This document shows, one piece after another, positions 32,334 through 39,917 of a DNA stretch of 64,000 nt. The stretch is taken from contig NZ_JABMCI010000071.1 of NCBI RefSeq assembly GCF_013359775.1, positions 248,001 through 312,000 on the forward strand, in the 5' to 3' direction. The notes under the pieces were generated by a model. It was not told where the DNA came from, did no database searches, and saw nothing but the letters and a program-made list of their open reading frames with translations. Within the stretch, counting starts at the first letter, position 1, and each line of letters opens with the position of its first letter. A program made the translations under genes and the position numbers. The stretch comes from Cellulomonas humilata. Its GTDB lineage: Bacteria; Actinomycetota; Actinomycetes; Actinomycetales; Cellulomonadaceae.

Positions 32334-34197
32334 ACGTCGCCTCGCACGTCCAGCCGCCCGCCGCGCACGCGAGGAGCACCGCGCGGCCGTCGTCGAACGT
32401 CACCTGCAGGTGCGCCCGCAGGCCGGGGCGGTCGTCGGCCGCCACCCACCAGCGCTCGCTGAGCAGCCACGGTCCGGCCCACCCGGCCACGGCGCGCGGC
32501 TCGTCGGCGGCGGACCGCACCTGTGCGACGGCGACGTCCCACGGCTCGGCCCGACGACGCCCACGCGACGCGTTCACGGGTGCCTCACGCGGCTCGTGCC
32601 CACGCGGGGCACCCGCGCGGCGGTCCGGGCCTGCCCCACGGTCGTCGTCGAACCCCCGAGGTAGCCACCGCACCCACGCCGGCTCGCTGCTCATCCCGCT
32701 GCGCACGTCCAGCACCACCGGCATCCCGGTGGCGTCGCGCACGTCGACCCGCTCCGGCGGGTCCAGCACGCTCGCCGGGGCAGGGTCAGGCAGCCGCCCG
32801 GGCCAGGGCCGGTCCACCGGCCGCGCCGGCTCGGCCTGCTCGCCCCACGGCTGCAGGTGCACCTGGTCGCGCACGTCCCGCCCACCCTGCAACGTCGCGA
32901 CGAGGATGCCCGACCCCCCGACGATCCCCTGCACCCGGTCGAGCGCCCGGTGCGCGCGCAGGTCCCCGCCCGACGGTCCGCCCCACAGCCGACCCTGCTC
33001 GGCGCCCGCGGGCGCGACGTCCAGAGCGGTGATCGCGAGGTGCACCAGGGTGACCGCGCGGGACTCGTCGTCGGGCCACGGGTTCGTCGGCAGGTCGTCG
33101 TGCGCCCAGGGGTCCCTCCCGGACGCGACGGCGTCCCGCGCCGTCCTCGACCGGGCGCGGGCGGCGGGGTCGTCGGCTGCCCGGCTCCGCGCGGTCTCGA
33201 CCGCGCTCGACGCCAGCCAGCCCTCCAGCTGCCACCGGATGCGGTCGGTGATCCGGGCGGGGGTCAGCCCGCCCCAGCCGCCCAGGTCGGTCCGCCAGGT
33301 GCGCACCAGGTCGACGCCCTCGTCGGTGCGTGCCGCGATCTGCAGGCGCCCGCACGTCACCGAGTGCTGCATCAGCAGGGCGTGCAGCTCCTCGGCCAGT
33401 CGGCGGCCGGCGAACGTCGCCGAGTCGACCCGGTCGAGCGGCGGGTCGAGGTCGGTGGCCACCTCGAGGTCGGCCTCCGGGCGACGCCGTGCCGGCGGGC
33501 GCTCGTCGTCGCCGCGCGCGAGCGTCTGCGCCCACGTGCCCAGCCGCCCGAAGCGGGCGTGCACGTCGGTGGGCGGCAGGGCGGCGAGCTGACCGAGCTG
33601 CCGGAGCCCCAGGCGGTGCAGCAGGTCCACCAACTGGGCGACCGCGGAGGCCGCCTCGTCGGTGACGGCCGCGTGCACCAGCTCGCTCATCGCGCGCGGG
33701 GCCAGGTACGCCGCCGACGCCCCGGCAGGCACCACCGCGCCGGTCCGGGTGGCCAGCACCGCCGCGAGCAGCCCGTCGGCCGTGCCCACCGCGCACTCGT
33801 GGCCCGACCCGTCCGCGACCGCGTCGATGAGCAGCTCCGCGAGCGCCTCCTCCGACCCGTGGTACCGGCTGGCGCCGCCCGCGGGCAGCAGCAGCATCCC
33901 GGCGCGGACCACCTCGATGCCCGCCACCACGGTCTCCGCGGCCGCCGCGACCGGCTCGAACAGCCGCACGTCGCGCGCGTCGTCCGCGGGCAGCAGCACC
34001 AGCTCGGGGCACACGCCCTGCGCCTGCCGTCGCCGCATCCCGCGACGCACCCCCTCGGCCCGCGCGAGCGCCGACACGGCGGTGAGCTGCCGCCCGTCGT
34101 GCACGGCGGTGGGCACGTGCGGGGGCACCTGCTCGGACGTCGCCGCGGCCACCACCGGCCAGTCCGGGACCCACAGGACGGTCGTGCGCGTGCTCAT
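32326..34197 (-). CDS. imuB: ImuB, catalytically inactive Y-family polymerase of the mutasome
   Basis: Adapter linking DnaE2 and ImuA' to the beta clamp. The 623-residue protein keeps the Y-family layout, but the metal-binding D-x-D region is replaced: it starts V-L-W-V-P-D-W-P-V, where DinB in this window has L-H-A-D-A-D-S-F-F. It is therefore expected to be inactive as a polymerase, as in other ImuB proteins. A Q-V-H-L-Q-P-W-G stretch in the C-terminal half resembles a clamp-binding motif. ATG 34197 overlaps the imuA stop (ATGA). The C-terminal third has low similarity to anything I recognise. Confidence 0.92.
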   Translation of the reverse strand: MSTRTTVLWVPDWPVVAAATSEQVPPHVPTAVHDGRQLTAVSALARAEGVRRGMRRRQAQGVCPELVLLPADDARDVRLFEPVAAAAETVVAGIEVVRAGMLLLPAGGASRYHGSEEALAELLIDAVADGSGHECAVGTADGLLAAVLATRTGAVVPAGASAAYLAPRAMSELVHAAVTDEAASAVAQLVDLLHRLGLRQLGQLAALPPTDVHARFGRLGTWAQTLARGDDERPPARRRPEADLEVATDLDPPLDRVDSATFAGRRLAEELHALLMQHSVTCGRLQIAARTDEGVDLVRTWRTDLGGWGGLTPARITDRIRWQLEGWLASSAVETARSRAADDPAARARSRTARDAVASGRDPWAHDDLPTNPWPDDESRAVTLVHLAITALDVAPAGAEQGRLWGGPSGGDLRAHRALDRVQGIVGGSGILVATLQGGRDVRDQVHLQPWGEQAEPARPVDRPWPGRLPDPAPASVLDPPERVDVRDATGMPVVLDVRSGMSSEPAWVRWLPRGFDDDRGAGPDRRAGAPRGHEPREAPVNASRGRRRAEPWDVAVAQVRSAADEPRAVAGWAGPWLLSERWWVAADDRPGLRAHLQVTFDDGRAVLLACAAGGWTCEATYD

Positions 34198-35072
34198 CCG
34201 ACGAGCCTCAGTCCCGGTGAGGTGGCCTCGACCTGCGGCGCGACGGTGGAACCGATCGGCAGGGTCAGGTCGAGCGCACGGGGCACGGCGGCGCTCCCCC
34301 GACCGGTGCGGACCAGCCGGATCTCGTGCGTGCGCAGCCGCCCCTCACCCGCGTCGACCCCGGTCCACCGGCCCGACTCGACCGTGAGCACCACGCCGGC
34401 GCCCGGCCAGTCGGCGGTCGACAGCAGCACCGAGCCACGGTCCCGGGCACGGGCGGACAGCTTCCTGCGCTCCGCGTCCGTCAGGGCTGCCCCCGGCCCG
34501 ACCACCACCACGTCGACGCCGTCGAGCAGCGCGGACACGACGGTCGGCGCCTCGAGGCCCGGGTGCGGGATCACGGCCAGCCGGTCGAGCGACACCCCCG
34601 CCTGGGACGCGGCCAGCAGCCCGATGGTCGGCTGTCCGACGACGGCCGCCCACGCCCCGCCGGCGCACGCGTGGGCGAGCATGGCCAGCACCAGCGACGT
34701 CGACCCCGTGACCACCGTGGTGCCGCCGCGGCGCAGCCCCTCGGGCAGGATCGGGGCCAGCGGCGGCGGGACCGCCATCGGGGGGCGCTCGCTGGTGATG
34801 ATGCCGGCGGTGGGCTGCTCGACGGGGGTGACCGGCAGGTCGGGCACCAGGGCGACCACCGGCGTCACCGGCCCTTCCTCGCGGGAGATCTCACGGGAGA
34901 TCTCGCGGGAGATCTCGCGGGAGACAGGAGCGACCGCGGAGGCCACCTCGCCGGGAGCCGTGAGACCCCCGAGCGGCAGGACGCTGCGCGCCCCGGTCCG
35001 CTGCTCGGCGCGCGCGAGGGCGGCCCGCGCGAGCAGGACCCGGTCCTCGCGCGACATGGTGCCGACGGACAT
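34194..35072 (-). CDS. imuA: ImuA' (RecA-like SOS mutagenesis accessory protein)
   Basis: First gene of the mutasome operon; 292 residues. The core (about 120-290) is RecA-like: T-T-V-V-T-G-S-T-S-L at the Walker A position lacks the classic GKT, and V-D-V-V-V-V-G-P-G-A gives a Walker-B-like strand. Around residues 50-65 is a tandem S-R-E-I tetrapeptide repeat coded by a 12-bp DNA repeat. The frame opens at ATG 35129, but that codon lies inside the SOS box; ATG 35072 with GGGGAGG five bases upstream is the better start. imuB follows with a 4-base overlap. Confidence 0.88.
   Translation of the reverse strand: MSVGTMSREDRVLLARAALARAEQRTGARSVLPLGGLTAPGEVASAVAPVSREISREISREISREEGPVTPVVALVPDLPVTPVEQPTAGIITSERPPMAVPPPLAPILPEGLRRGGTTVVTGSTSLVLAMLAHACAGGAWAAVVGQPTIGLLAASQAGVSLDRLAVIPHPGLEAPTVVSALLDGVDVVVVGPGAALTDAERRKLSARARDRGSVLLSTADWPGAGVVLTVESGRWTGVDAGEGRLRTHEIRLVRTGRGSAAVPRALDLTLPIGSTVAPQVEATSPGLRLVG
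34881..34925. repeat. 12-bp tandem repeat inside imuA
   Basis: Three full units of (G/A)CGGGAGATCTC at 34881-34892, 34893-34904 and 34905-34916, then a 9-base partial copy. On the coding strand each unit encodes E-I-S-R. In-frame expansion or contraction would change protein length without a frameshift. Confidence 0.9.
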
Positions 35073-35121
35073 GCGGACCTCCCCTCGATCGGCCGATGAG
35101 AGGGTGCTCTCGAGACCTTCA

Positions 35122-35137
35122 TCGAACATCTGTTCGA
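35122..35137. promoter_or_regulatory. SOS (LexA) box of the imuA-imuB-dnaE2 operon
   Basis: TCGAAC-ATCT-GTTCGA is a perfect match to the actinobacterial LexA consensus TCGAAC-N4-GTTCGA. It lies 50 bp upstream of the imuA start, in the gap shared with the divergent Pr6Pr gene. LexA binding here would repress the mutasome until DNA damage. Confidence 0.92.
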
Positions 35138-35275
35138 AGTATCTCAGTACACGCTGACACTCCCGGCACTGTCAATCCGCGGCGAGCCGACCGGGTGACG
35201 TCGCAGGTCTCGGCTAGGTTCTCGTCGCCCGGCAGCGTCGCCGGCGTGGGACACCACCAGCACGGAGGGCACGTC

Positions 35276-35944
35276 ATGGGAGTCGTCGTCGGGATCTACC
35301 GCCTCGCGCTGGCGGCGGTCACGTTCCTCGCACTGTTCTGGGCGCCGAGCACCGGCGTGACGTTCGACCTCGAGGACTACGTCTACTTCACCAACCAGTC
35401 GAACCTGCTGCTCGCCGTGGTGATGCTCTGGGGCGGCGTCGCCGTGCTCGCCCGGCGGGCCGAGCCGCCGCCGTGGCTGTTCGGCGCGGTGACGCTCTTC
35501 CTGCTCATCACCGGGCTCGTCTCCTACCTGATCCTCGACCCGGCCCCTCCGGGCGAGGAGGTCATCGCCCTCGGTCTCACCCACGACCAGCTGGTGCACC
35601 GCCTGACGCCGATCGCGACGTTCGTGCACTTCCTGCTCCTGGTCCCGCACCGCCGCCTGCGCATCCGCACCGCCGCGTACTGGCTGCTCTACCCGGTGGC
35701 GTACTGCTCGTTCAGCACGGTCCGGGGGCTGCTGAGCCCGACCAGCGACTACCCGTACGGCTTCGTCGACGTCTCGGAGCTCGGATACGGCGGGCTGGTG
35801 CTCAACGTGCTGATCTACGGCGTCGGCTTCTTCGTGCTCGGCCTGGTGCTCGTCGGCCTCGACCGGCTCCTGCCCGCGCGGGCGATCGTCGGCCGACGCG
35901 AACCCGAGCCGACCCCGCGCGCGTCGCTGGTCCCCGCGGAATGA
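35276..35944 (+). CDS. Pr6Pr-type six-helix membrane protein
   Basis: A 222-residue integral membrane protein with about six hydrophobic segments. The conserved pattern of this FAR-17a/AIG1-like family is visible: F-T-N-Q-S-N-L-L-L near 40, a histidine in L-V-H-R-L-T-P near 105, and Y-P-V-A-Y near 145. Eukaryotic relatives hydrolyse fatty-acid esters of hydroxy fatty acids through a Thr/His pair, but bacterial members are uncharacterised. ATG 35276 has GGAGG 7 bp upstream. TAGGTT near 35215 is a possible -10, giving a leader of about 55 nt. It is divergent from imuA, and the SOS box lies between them. Confidence 0.75.
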   Translation: MGVVVGIYRLALAAVTFLALFWAPSTGVTFDLEDYVYFTNQSNLLLAVVMLWGGVAVLARRAEPPPWLFGAVTLFLLITGLVSYLILDPAPPGEEVIALGLTHDQLVHRLTPIATFVHFLLLVPHRRLRIRTAAYWLLYPVAYCSFSTVRGLLSPTSDYPYGFVDVSELGYGGLVLNVLIYGVGFFVLGLVLVGLDRLLPARAIVGRREPEPTPRASLVPAE

Positions 35945-35951
35945 TGTCGCC

Positions 35952-36476
35952 ATGTCCGTGAACCTCACCCGTCCCGTCGCCCCCGACCCGTACTCGCTGC
36001 TCCCGGCCGTCCCCGACTTCACGCTGACCAGCGACGACGTCGGCCCCGGCGAGCGCCTGCCGGACGTCCACACGAACACCGACGCCGGCAGCAACGTCTC
36101 GCCGCAGCTGTCCTGGGAAGGCTTCCCCGAGGCCACGCGGTCGTTCCTGATCAGCTGCTTCGACCCGGACGCGCCCGGCCCCGCCGGCTGGTGGCACTGG
36201 ACCGTCGTCGACGTCCCGGTCACCACCACGTCGCTGGCCGCGGGTGCGGACCTGCCCGCCGGGGCGTTCGCGCTGCGCGGCGACGACGGGCAGGCCCGCT
36301 ACGTCGGCGCCGCTCCCCCGCCCGGGGACCAGGCGCACCGCTACTTCTTCGTCGTGCACGCCCTCGACGTGCCGTCCCTCGGGCTCGGCCCGGACGCGAT
36401 GCCGGGCGCCGCGAACACCGCCGTCACCTTCCACACGCTCGCGCGGGCGGTCCTCGTCGGGACCTACCAGCGGTGA
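35952..36476 (+). CDS. YbhB/YbcL (PEBP, Raf-kinase-inhibitor-like) family protein
   Basis: A 174-residue phosphatidylethanolamine-binding-protein fold. Signature pieces are N-V-S-P-Q-L-S-W-E-G, the D-P-D-A-P-G-P-A-G-W-W-H-W ligand-site motif, P-P-P-G-D-Q-A-H-R-Y-F-F-V-V-H-A-L-D, and a late G-A-A-N-T. The protein is cytosolic with no leader peptide. Its cellular role in actinobacteria is unknown. ATG 35952 is 7 bases after the previous stop; AATGAT 6 bp upstream could be a weak -10. The next gene's GTG overlaps its TGA stop. Confidence 0.88.
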   Translation: MSVNLTRPVAPDPYSLLPAVPDFTLTSDDVGPGERLPDVHTNTDAGSNVSPQLSWEGFPEATRSFLISCFDPDAPGPAGWWHWTVVDVPVTTTSLAAGADLPAGAFALRGDDGQARYVGAAPPPGDQAHRYFFVVHALDVPSLGLGPDAMPGAANTAVTFHTLARAVLVGTYQR

Positions 36477-37039
36477 CGCTCGGCACGCTGACCTGGGTGC
36501 GCGCTCTCGACCGCCCTGACCTGCTCGCTGTCCCCACGCTCGCCGCGATCGAGGCGTGGGCCGCGATCGACCCGACCGTGGCCGAGGCGGTGCTCGTCAC
36601 GGAGATCGACCCCGACCTCGCGGACACCGCCGCGCTGACCGAGGCCTACCGGCTGCCGCCTGCCGCATCGGCCAACTGCGTGCTCGTCGCCGGTCGGCGC
36701 GAGGGCGAGGAGCGGGTGGCCGCAGCCGTCGTCCGGGCGACCACCCGCGCGGACGTGAACTCCACCGTCAAGCGGCTGCTCGACGTCCGCAAGGCGTCCT
36801 TCCTGCCCATGGACCGCGCGGTCGAGGAGTCGGGCATGGAGTACGGCGGCATCACCCCGCTCGGGCTCCCCGCCCGCTACCGGGTGCTGGTGGACGGTCG
36901 CGTGGCCGTGGACGACCCCGACGCCGGGCCGACGGTGATCATCGGCAGCGGGATGCGCCGGTCGAAGCTCGCGCTGCCCGGGGCGCTCCTGGCCCGGGCG
37001 CCCGGCGTGGGCGTCATCGAGGGTCTCGCGCTCGCATAA
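36473..37039 (+). CDS. YbaK/EbsC family aminoacyl-tRNA deacylase-like protein
   Basis: A 188-residue protein of the YbaK/ProX editing-domain superfamily. Typical elements are A-N-C-V-L-V-A-G-R-R near 62, the lysine in V-K-R-L-L-D-V-R-K-A-S-F near 100, and G-G-I-T-P-L-G-L near 120. Family members hydrolyse mischarged tRNAs such as Cys-tRNA-Pro; specificity here is unknown. GTG 36473 overlaps the PEBP stop in GTGA, so translation is probably coupled. The gene ends just inside the inverted repeat that precedes the Fic gene. Confidence 0.85.
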   Translation: MTLGTLTWVRALDRPDLLAVPTLAAIEAWAAIDPTVAEAVLVTEIDPDLADTAALTEAYRLPPAASANCVLVAGRREGEERVAAAVVRATTRADVNSTVKRLLDVRKASFLPMDRAVEESGMEYGGITPLGLPARYRVLVDGRVAVDDPDAGPTVIIGSGMRRSKLALPGALLARAPGVGVIEGLALA

Positions 37040-37071
37040 ACTTTCTTCGAGTAGCATCGGAGGCAAGTTTA
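37037..37071. promoter_or_regulatory. Inverted-repeat operator enclosing a -10 upstream of the Fic gene
   Basis: TAAACTT (37037-37043) and AAGTTTA (37065-37071) are exact reverse complements around a 21-bp core that contains TAGCAT (37052-37057) at a plausible -10 position. A protein bound to the arms would bracket the promoter. The AT-rich arms stand out in this GC-rich region. Confidence 0.5.
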
Positions 37072-37088
37072 CGAGCGGGGAGGTGGGC

Positions 37089-38384
37089 ATGGGCAGCTAC
37101 GTCACACAGCAGTGGACGCCGCGCGCCACCGACGGCGTCCCGCGCCGGTTCACCCGCTCGGGCAGCTACCAGGCGTTCGTCCCCGACTCGCTGCTCGACC
37201 ACGACCTGCCGCTCGACCCGGGCGTCACCATGCTCCTGGACGAGGCGGAGAGCCGCGCCCGGGAGGCCGCCGACCTGGCCGCGCACGCGGGCCTCGGGCA
37301 GATCGGCGACCTGCTCGTGCGCTCGGAAGCGGCCGCGTCCTCGCTGATCGAGGGGTACGAGCCGACGCCCCGAGCGGTCGCCGTCGCGGACTTCGTGGCA
37401 CGCGGCCGCGAGTCCGCCGTCACCGTCGCCCGCACCCTGCACGCGGTGCGGGAGTCGGTGGAGCGTGCGCTGGACCCGGACGTCTCCCTCGTGTGGGACG
37501 TCGTGGAGCTCCAGCGGCTCATCGCACCGCGGCATGCGGGGGTGCGCACCGAGCCCGTCTGGATCGGCGGCCGGACCCCGCTCGAGGCGCACTACAACGC
37601 CCCGCCGCACGAGCTCGTGCCGGGGCTGCTCGACGACCTCGACGCGTACGTAGCCTCCCGCCGGCACCGCCCGGTGCTTGCCGCCGCCCTCGCGCACGCC
37701 CAGCTGGAGACCATCCACCCGTTCGCCGACGGCAACGGCCGCGCCGGCCGGGTCCTCATCGGGACCGTCCTGGCCCGCTACGGCGTCGCGCCACAGATCA
37801 CTCTGCCCGTCAGCACCGCCCTCTTCCGGGACCGCGAGCGCTACTACGCCGCCCTGGACACCTACCGCCGCGGGGACCAGGGCGTCGCGATCGTGACGGT
37901 CGTCGCGGAGGCGGTCGTCGCGGCGGCCGCCGACGCGCTCGCGCTCTCCGGCCAGGTGACGGACTGGCAGAGCCGGCAGACCGACACCCTCGACGCCTAC
38001 CTGCGGGACCGCTCGCCGACCGGGCGCGTCCGCCGCGGCGTCGCGCACCGGGTGGTCGCCGACCTCCCCACGCATCCCGTCCTCGATGCGGCGTCCGTGG
38101 CCGCGCGGTACGAGATCACGACGGTCGCGGCTCGGAACGCCCTCGACTCGCTGGCCGGCGCGGGGGTGCTCCGCACGGACCGGAAGGCGGACCGCACCCG
38201 CACGGTCTACGTGGCCACCGAGCTGCTGGAGCTCGTCGCGGAGCCGGGCACGCCCGAGGCCGAGGGCGTCGAGGTCGCCGTCGCACCGGTCGCACCGGGG
38301 CCGGAGACCGCGTGCGGCGCCTGGCTCCCCCGCGCCGGTCGCGCCTGCCGCCTGCCCCGCGGCCATCGGGGCCAGCACCGCTGA
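37089..38384 (+). CDS. Fic family protein (AMPylase) with N-terminal inhibitory helix and CCHH tail
   Basis: A 431-residue Fic-domain protein. The active-site loop is H210-P-F-A-D-G-N-G-R-A-G-R, matching the consensus for adenylyl transfer to Ser/Thr/Tyr targets. S84-S-L-I-E88-G89 matches the (S/T)xxxE(G/N) inhibitory motif upstream of the Fic core, so it is a class II, self-inhibited type. After the Fic core comes a winged-helix-like region (A-A-R-Y-E-I-T-T-V-A-A-R-N-A-L). The extreme C-terminus has C409-x10-C420-x5-H426-x3-H430, which may bind zinc. ATG 37089 has GGGGAGG five bases upstream and is preferred to GTG 37083. No antitoxin gene is adjacent. Confidence 0.9.
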   Translation: MGSYVTQQWTPRATDGVPRRFTRSGSYQAFVPDSLLDHDLPLDPGVTMLLDEAESRAREAADLAAHAGLGQIGDLLVRSEAAASSLIEGYEPTPRAVAVADFVARGRESAVTVARTLHAVRESVERALDPDVSLVWDVVELQRLIAPRHAGVRTEPVWIGGRTPLEAHYNAPPHELVPGLLDDLDAYVASRRHRPVLAAALAHAQLETIHPFADGNGRAGRVLIGTVLARYGVAPQITLPVSTALFRDRERYYAALDTYRRGDQGVAIVTVVAEAVVAAAADALALSGQVTDWQSRQTDTLDAYLRDRSPTGRVRRGVAHRVVADLPTHPVLDAASVAARYEITTVAARNALDSLAGAGVLRTDRKADRTRTVYVATELLELVAEPGTPEAEGVEVAVAPVAPGPETACGAWLPRAGRACRLPRGHRGQHR

Positions 38385-38400
38385 CGTCAGTGCCTCTCGC

Positions 38401-38406
38401 TAGGGT
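38401..38406 (+). promoter_or_regulatory. Leaderless -10 of the BAAT-type hydrolase gene
   Basis: TAGGGT with a 7-bp gap to ATG 38414, in the 29-bp gap after the Fic gene. Confidence 0.45.
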
Positions 38407-38413
38407 GCGCGGC

Positions 38414-39346
38414 ATGAGCCGGACGACCCACCGCGTCATCAGGGACAGGGCGGTGTGCCGCGCGCACGGGATCGCGGGCGTGCTGGTCCGGCCCGCCGCC
38501 GGTGCCGACACCGCCGTCGTGGTCATCGGCGGGTCCGAGGGCGGGATGCACGAGCGGGACGCCGTCGCGCTCGCGGAGGAAGGGTTCGCCGCGCTCGCCC
38601 TCGCCTACTTCGGGGCGGCCGGCGTCCCGCGGATGCTCCTCGACGTGCCCCTCGAGTACTTCAGTCGGGCGATCGACCTGCTCGAGGCGCAGGGGTTCGC
38701 ACCCGGCTCGATCGGCCTGCTCGGCGGCTCCCGCGGCGGCGAGGCGGCGCTGCTGGTGGGCAGCCGCGACGAGCGCGTGGGGTCGGTGGTCAGCGTGGTC
38801 GGCAGCGGGGTCGTCACCGCCGGCATCGACTACGACGTGGGCCGGCTGGACCGGATCCTGCGGTCGTCCGGACCGGCGTGGACCGTGGACGGCGAGCCGC
38901 TGCCGTTCCTGCCGTACGCGGTCACGCAGGAGTTCCAGGAGGCGATCGAGCGCCACGACCCGATCGCGCTGCGCGACGGGTTCGCCCCGCTGCCGACCGA
39001 CTCCGGCGAGCTGGAGCGCGTGAGCATCCCGGTCGAGCGCATCCGCGGCGGCGTCCTGCTGGTGGCCGCCGGCGACGACCAGATGTGGGACTCCCCGGCG
39101 TACCACCAGGTCGCCGCCGACCGCCTGGCCGATCACCCGTTCCCCTGGGCGAACGTCGTCCTTGACAGCGTCGGGCACCTGATCGCCGGGCCACCCGGCC
39201 ACATCGCGACCAGCCAAGGCCCCGGTCCGGGCGTCACGTTCCGGTTCGGCGGCGACCCGGTCCTCACAGCCCACGCCCGCCGAGAGACGTGGGCGCGGAC
39301 CATGGGCTTCCTGCGCTACACGCTCCCGCGTGACGATCCTGCGTGA
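38414..39346 (+). CDS. Acyl-CoA thioester hydrolase / BAAT C-terminal-type alpha/beta hydrolase
   Basis: A 310-residue alpha/beta hydrolase. After the first strand V-V-V-I-G-G-S-E-G-G it has the nucleophile elbow L-L-G-G-S-R-G-G-E-A-A; the acid is probably D in A-A-G-D-D-Q-M-W and the base H in S-V-G-H-L-I. The Y-F-G-A-A-G-V-P segment and the order of motifs match the C-terminal catalytic domain of bile-acid-CoA:amino-acid N-acyltransferase-like enzymes, without their N-terminal domain. The nucleophile is Ser, so thioesterase activity is more likely than amidation; the substrate is unknown. Confidence 0.82.
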   Translation: MSRTTHRVIRDRAVCRAHGIAGVLVRPAAGADTAVVVIGGSEGGMHERDAVALAEEGFAALALAYFGAAGVPRMLLDVPLEYFSRAIDLLEAQGFAPGSIGLLGGSRGGEAALLVGSRDERVGSVVSVVGSGVVTAGIDYDVGRLDRILRSSGPAWTVDGEPLPFLPYAVTQEFQEAIERHDPIALRDGFAPLPTDSGELERVSIPVERIRGGVLLVAAGDDQMWDSPAYHQVAADRLADHPFPWANVVLDSVGHLIAGPPGHIATSQGPGPGVTFRFGGDPVLTAHARRETWARTMGFLRYTLPRDDPA

Positions 39347-39400
39347 ACGCGGTCAGCCGTTCTGCCCACATCAGCCGGCCAACTCTGGGACCGTCTTCGC

Positions 39401-39898
39401 GTGATGGCAGAGGAGCGGTTCTGGGCACTGATCGACGAGCTCGGCGGGGTCGCCGACGACCGCGGCCGGCACCGCCTGTGGCTCGCGCTCCGCCGACTCG
39501 AGGACGGGAACGAGGTCCTGGCGTTCCACGACCGCTTCTCCGAGGTCCTCCACCGATTGGACCTTCGCTCGATCGCGACGCAGAGGTGGCGGGCCAGCGA
39601 CCAACCGTGGTGGCTCCCGAGGGTTCCCGGCATCAGCGCCGACGGCTTCCTCTACGCACGCTGCGCGGCGGTCGCGGAGGGCCGGACGACGGTCGAGGCG
39701 ATCCTCGCGGAGCATTCGGCGTTCCGACGTCGCTGGGAGCTGGCGGAAGAGCTGCTGACGGTCGCGCCGGAGGCGTACGAAGCGACGACCAAGCGCCCCT
39801 TCCCCTGGGACCGTGACGCTCCCTACAGCTACGAGACCGGGTCGAACGAGCTCGGCGGGTGGCGGCGCCGTGCGCTGCCACCCGGCAATCCTCAGTGA
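39401..39898 (+). CDS. DUF4240-type protein
   Basis: A 165-residue soluble protein starting M-A-E-E-R-F-W-A-L-I-D-E-L, the hallmark of DUF4240, with W-W-L-P-R-V-P-G-I-S-A-D-G-F-L-Y-A-R near 70. Function unknown. GTG 39401 and ATG 39404 are adjacent; GACCGT at 39389-39394 lies 6 bp from the GTG, which favours that start if leaderless. It is convergent with the SpoU methyltransferase gene, 19 bp between stops. Confidence 0.75.
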   Translation: MMAEERFWALIDELGGVADDRGRHRLWLALRRLEDGNEVLAFHDRFSEVLHRLDLRSIATQRWRASDQPWWLPRVPGISADGFLYARCAAVAEGRTTVEAILAEHSAFRRRWELAEELLTVAPEAYEATTKRPFPWDRDAPYSYETGSNELGGWRRRALPPGNPQ

Positions 39899-39917
39899 TG
39901 CGCCTGGGGAGGCGGCT

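Noticed and set aside
35073-35129. imuA starting at ATG 35129
   Set aside because: That codon lies in the SOS box, where a repressor and promoter must act. ATG 35072 has a strong ribosome site and fits better.
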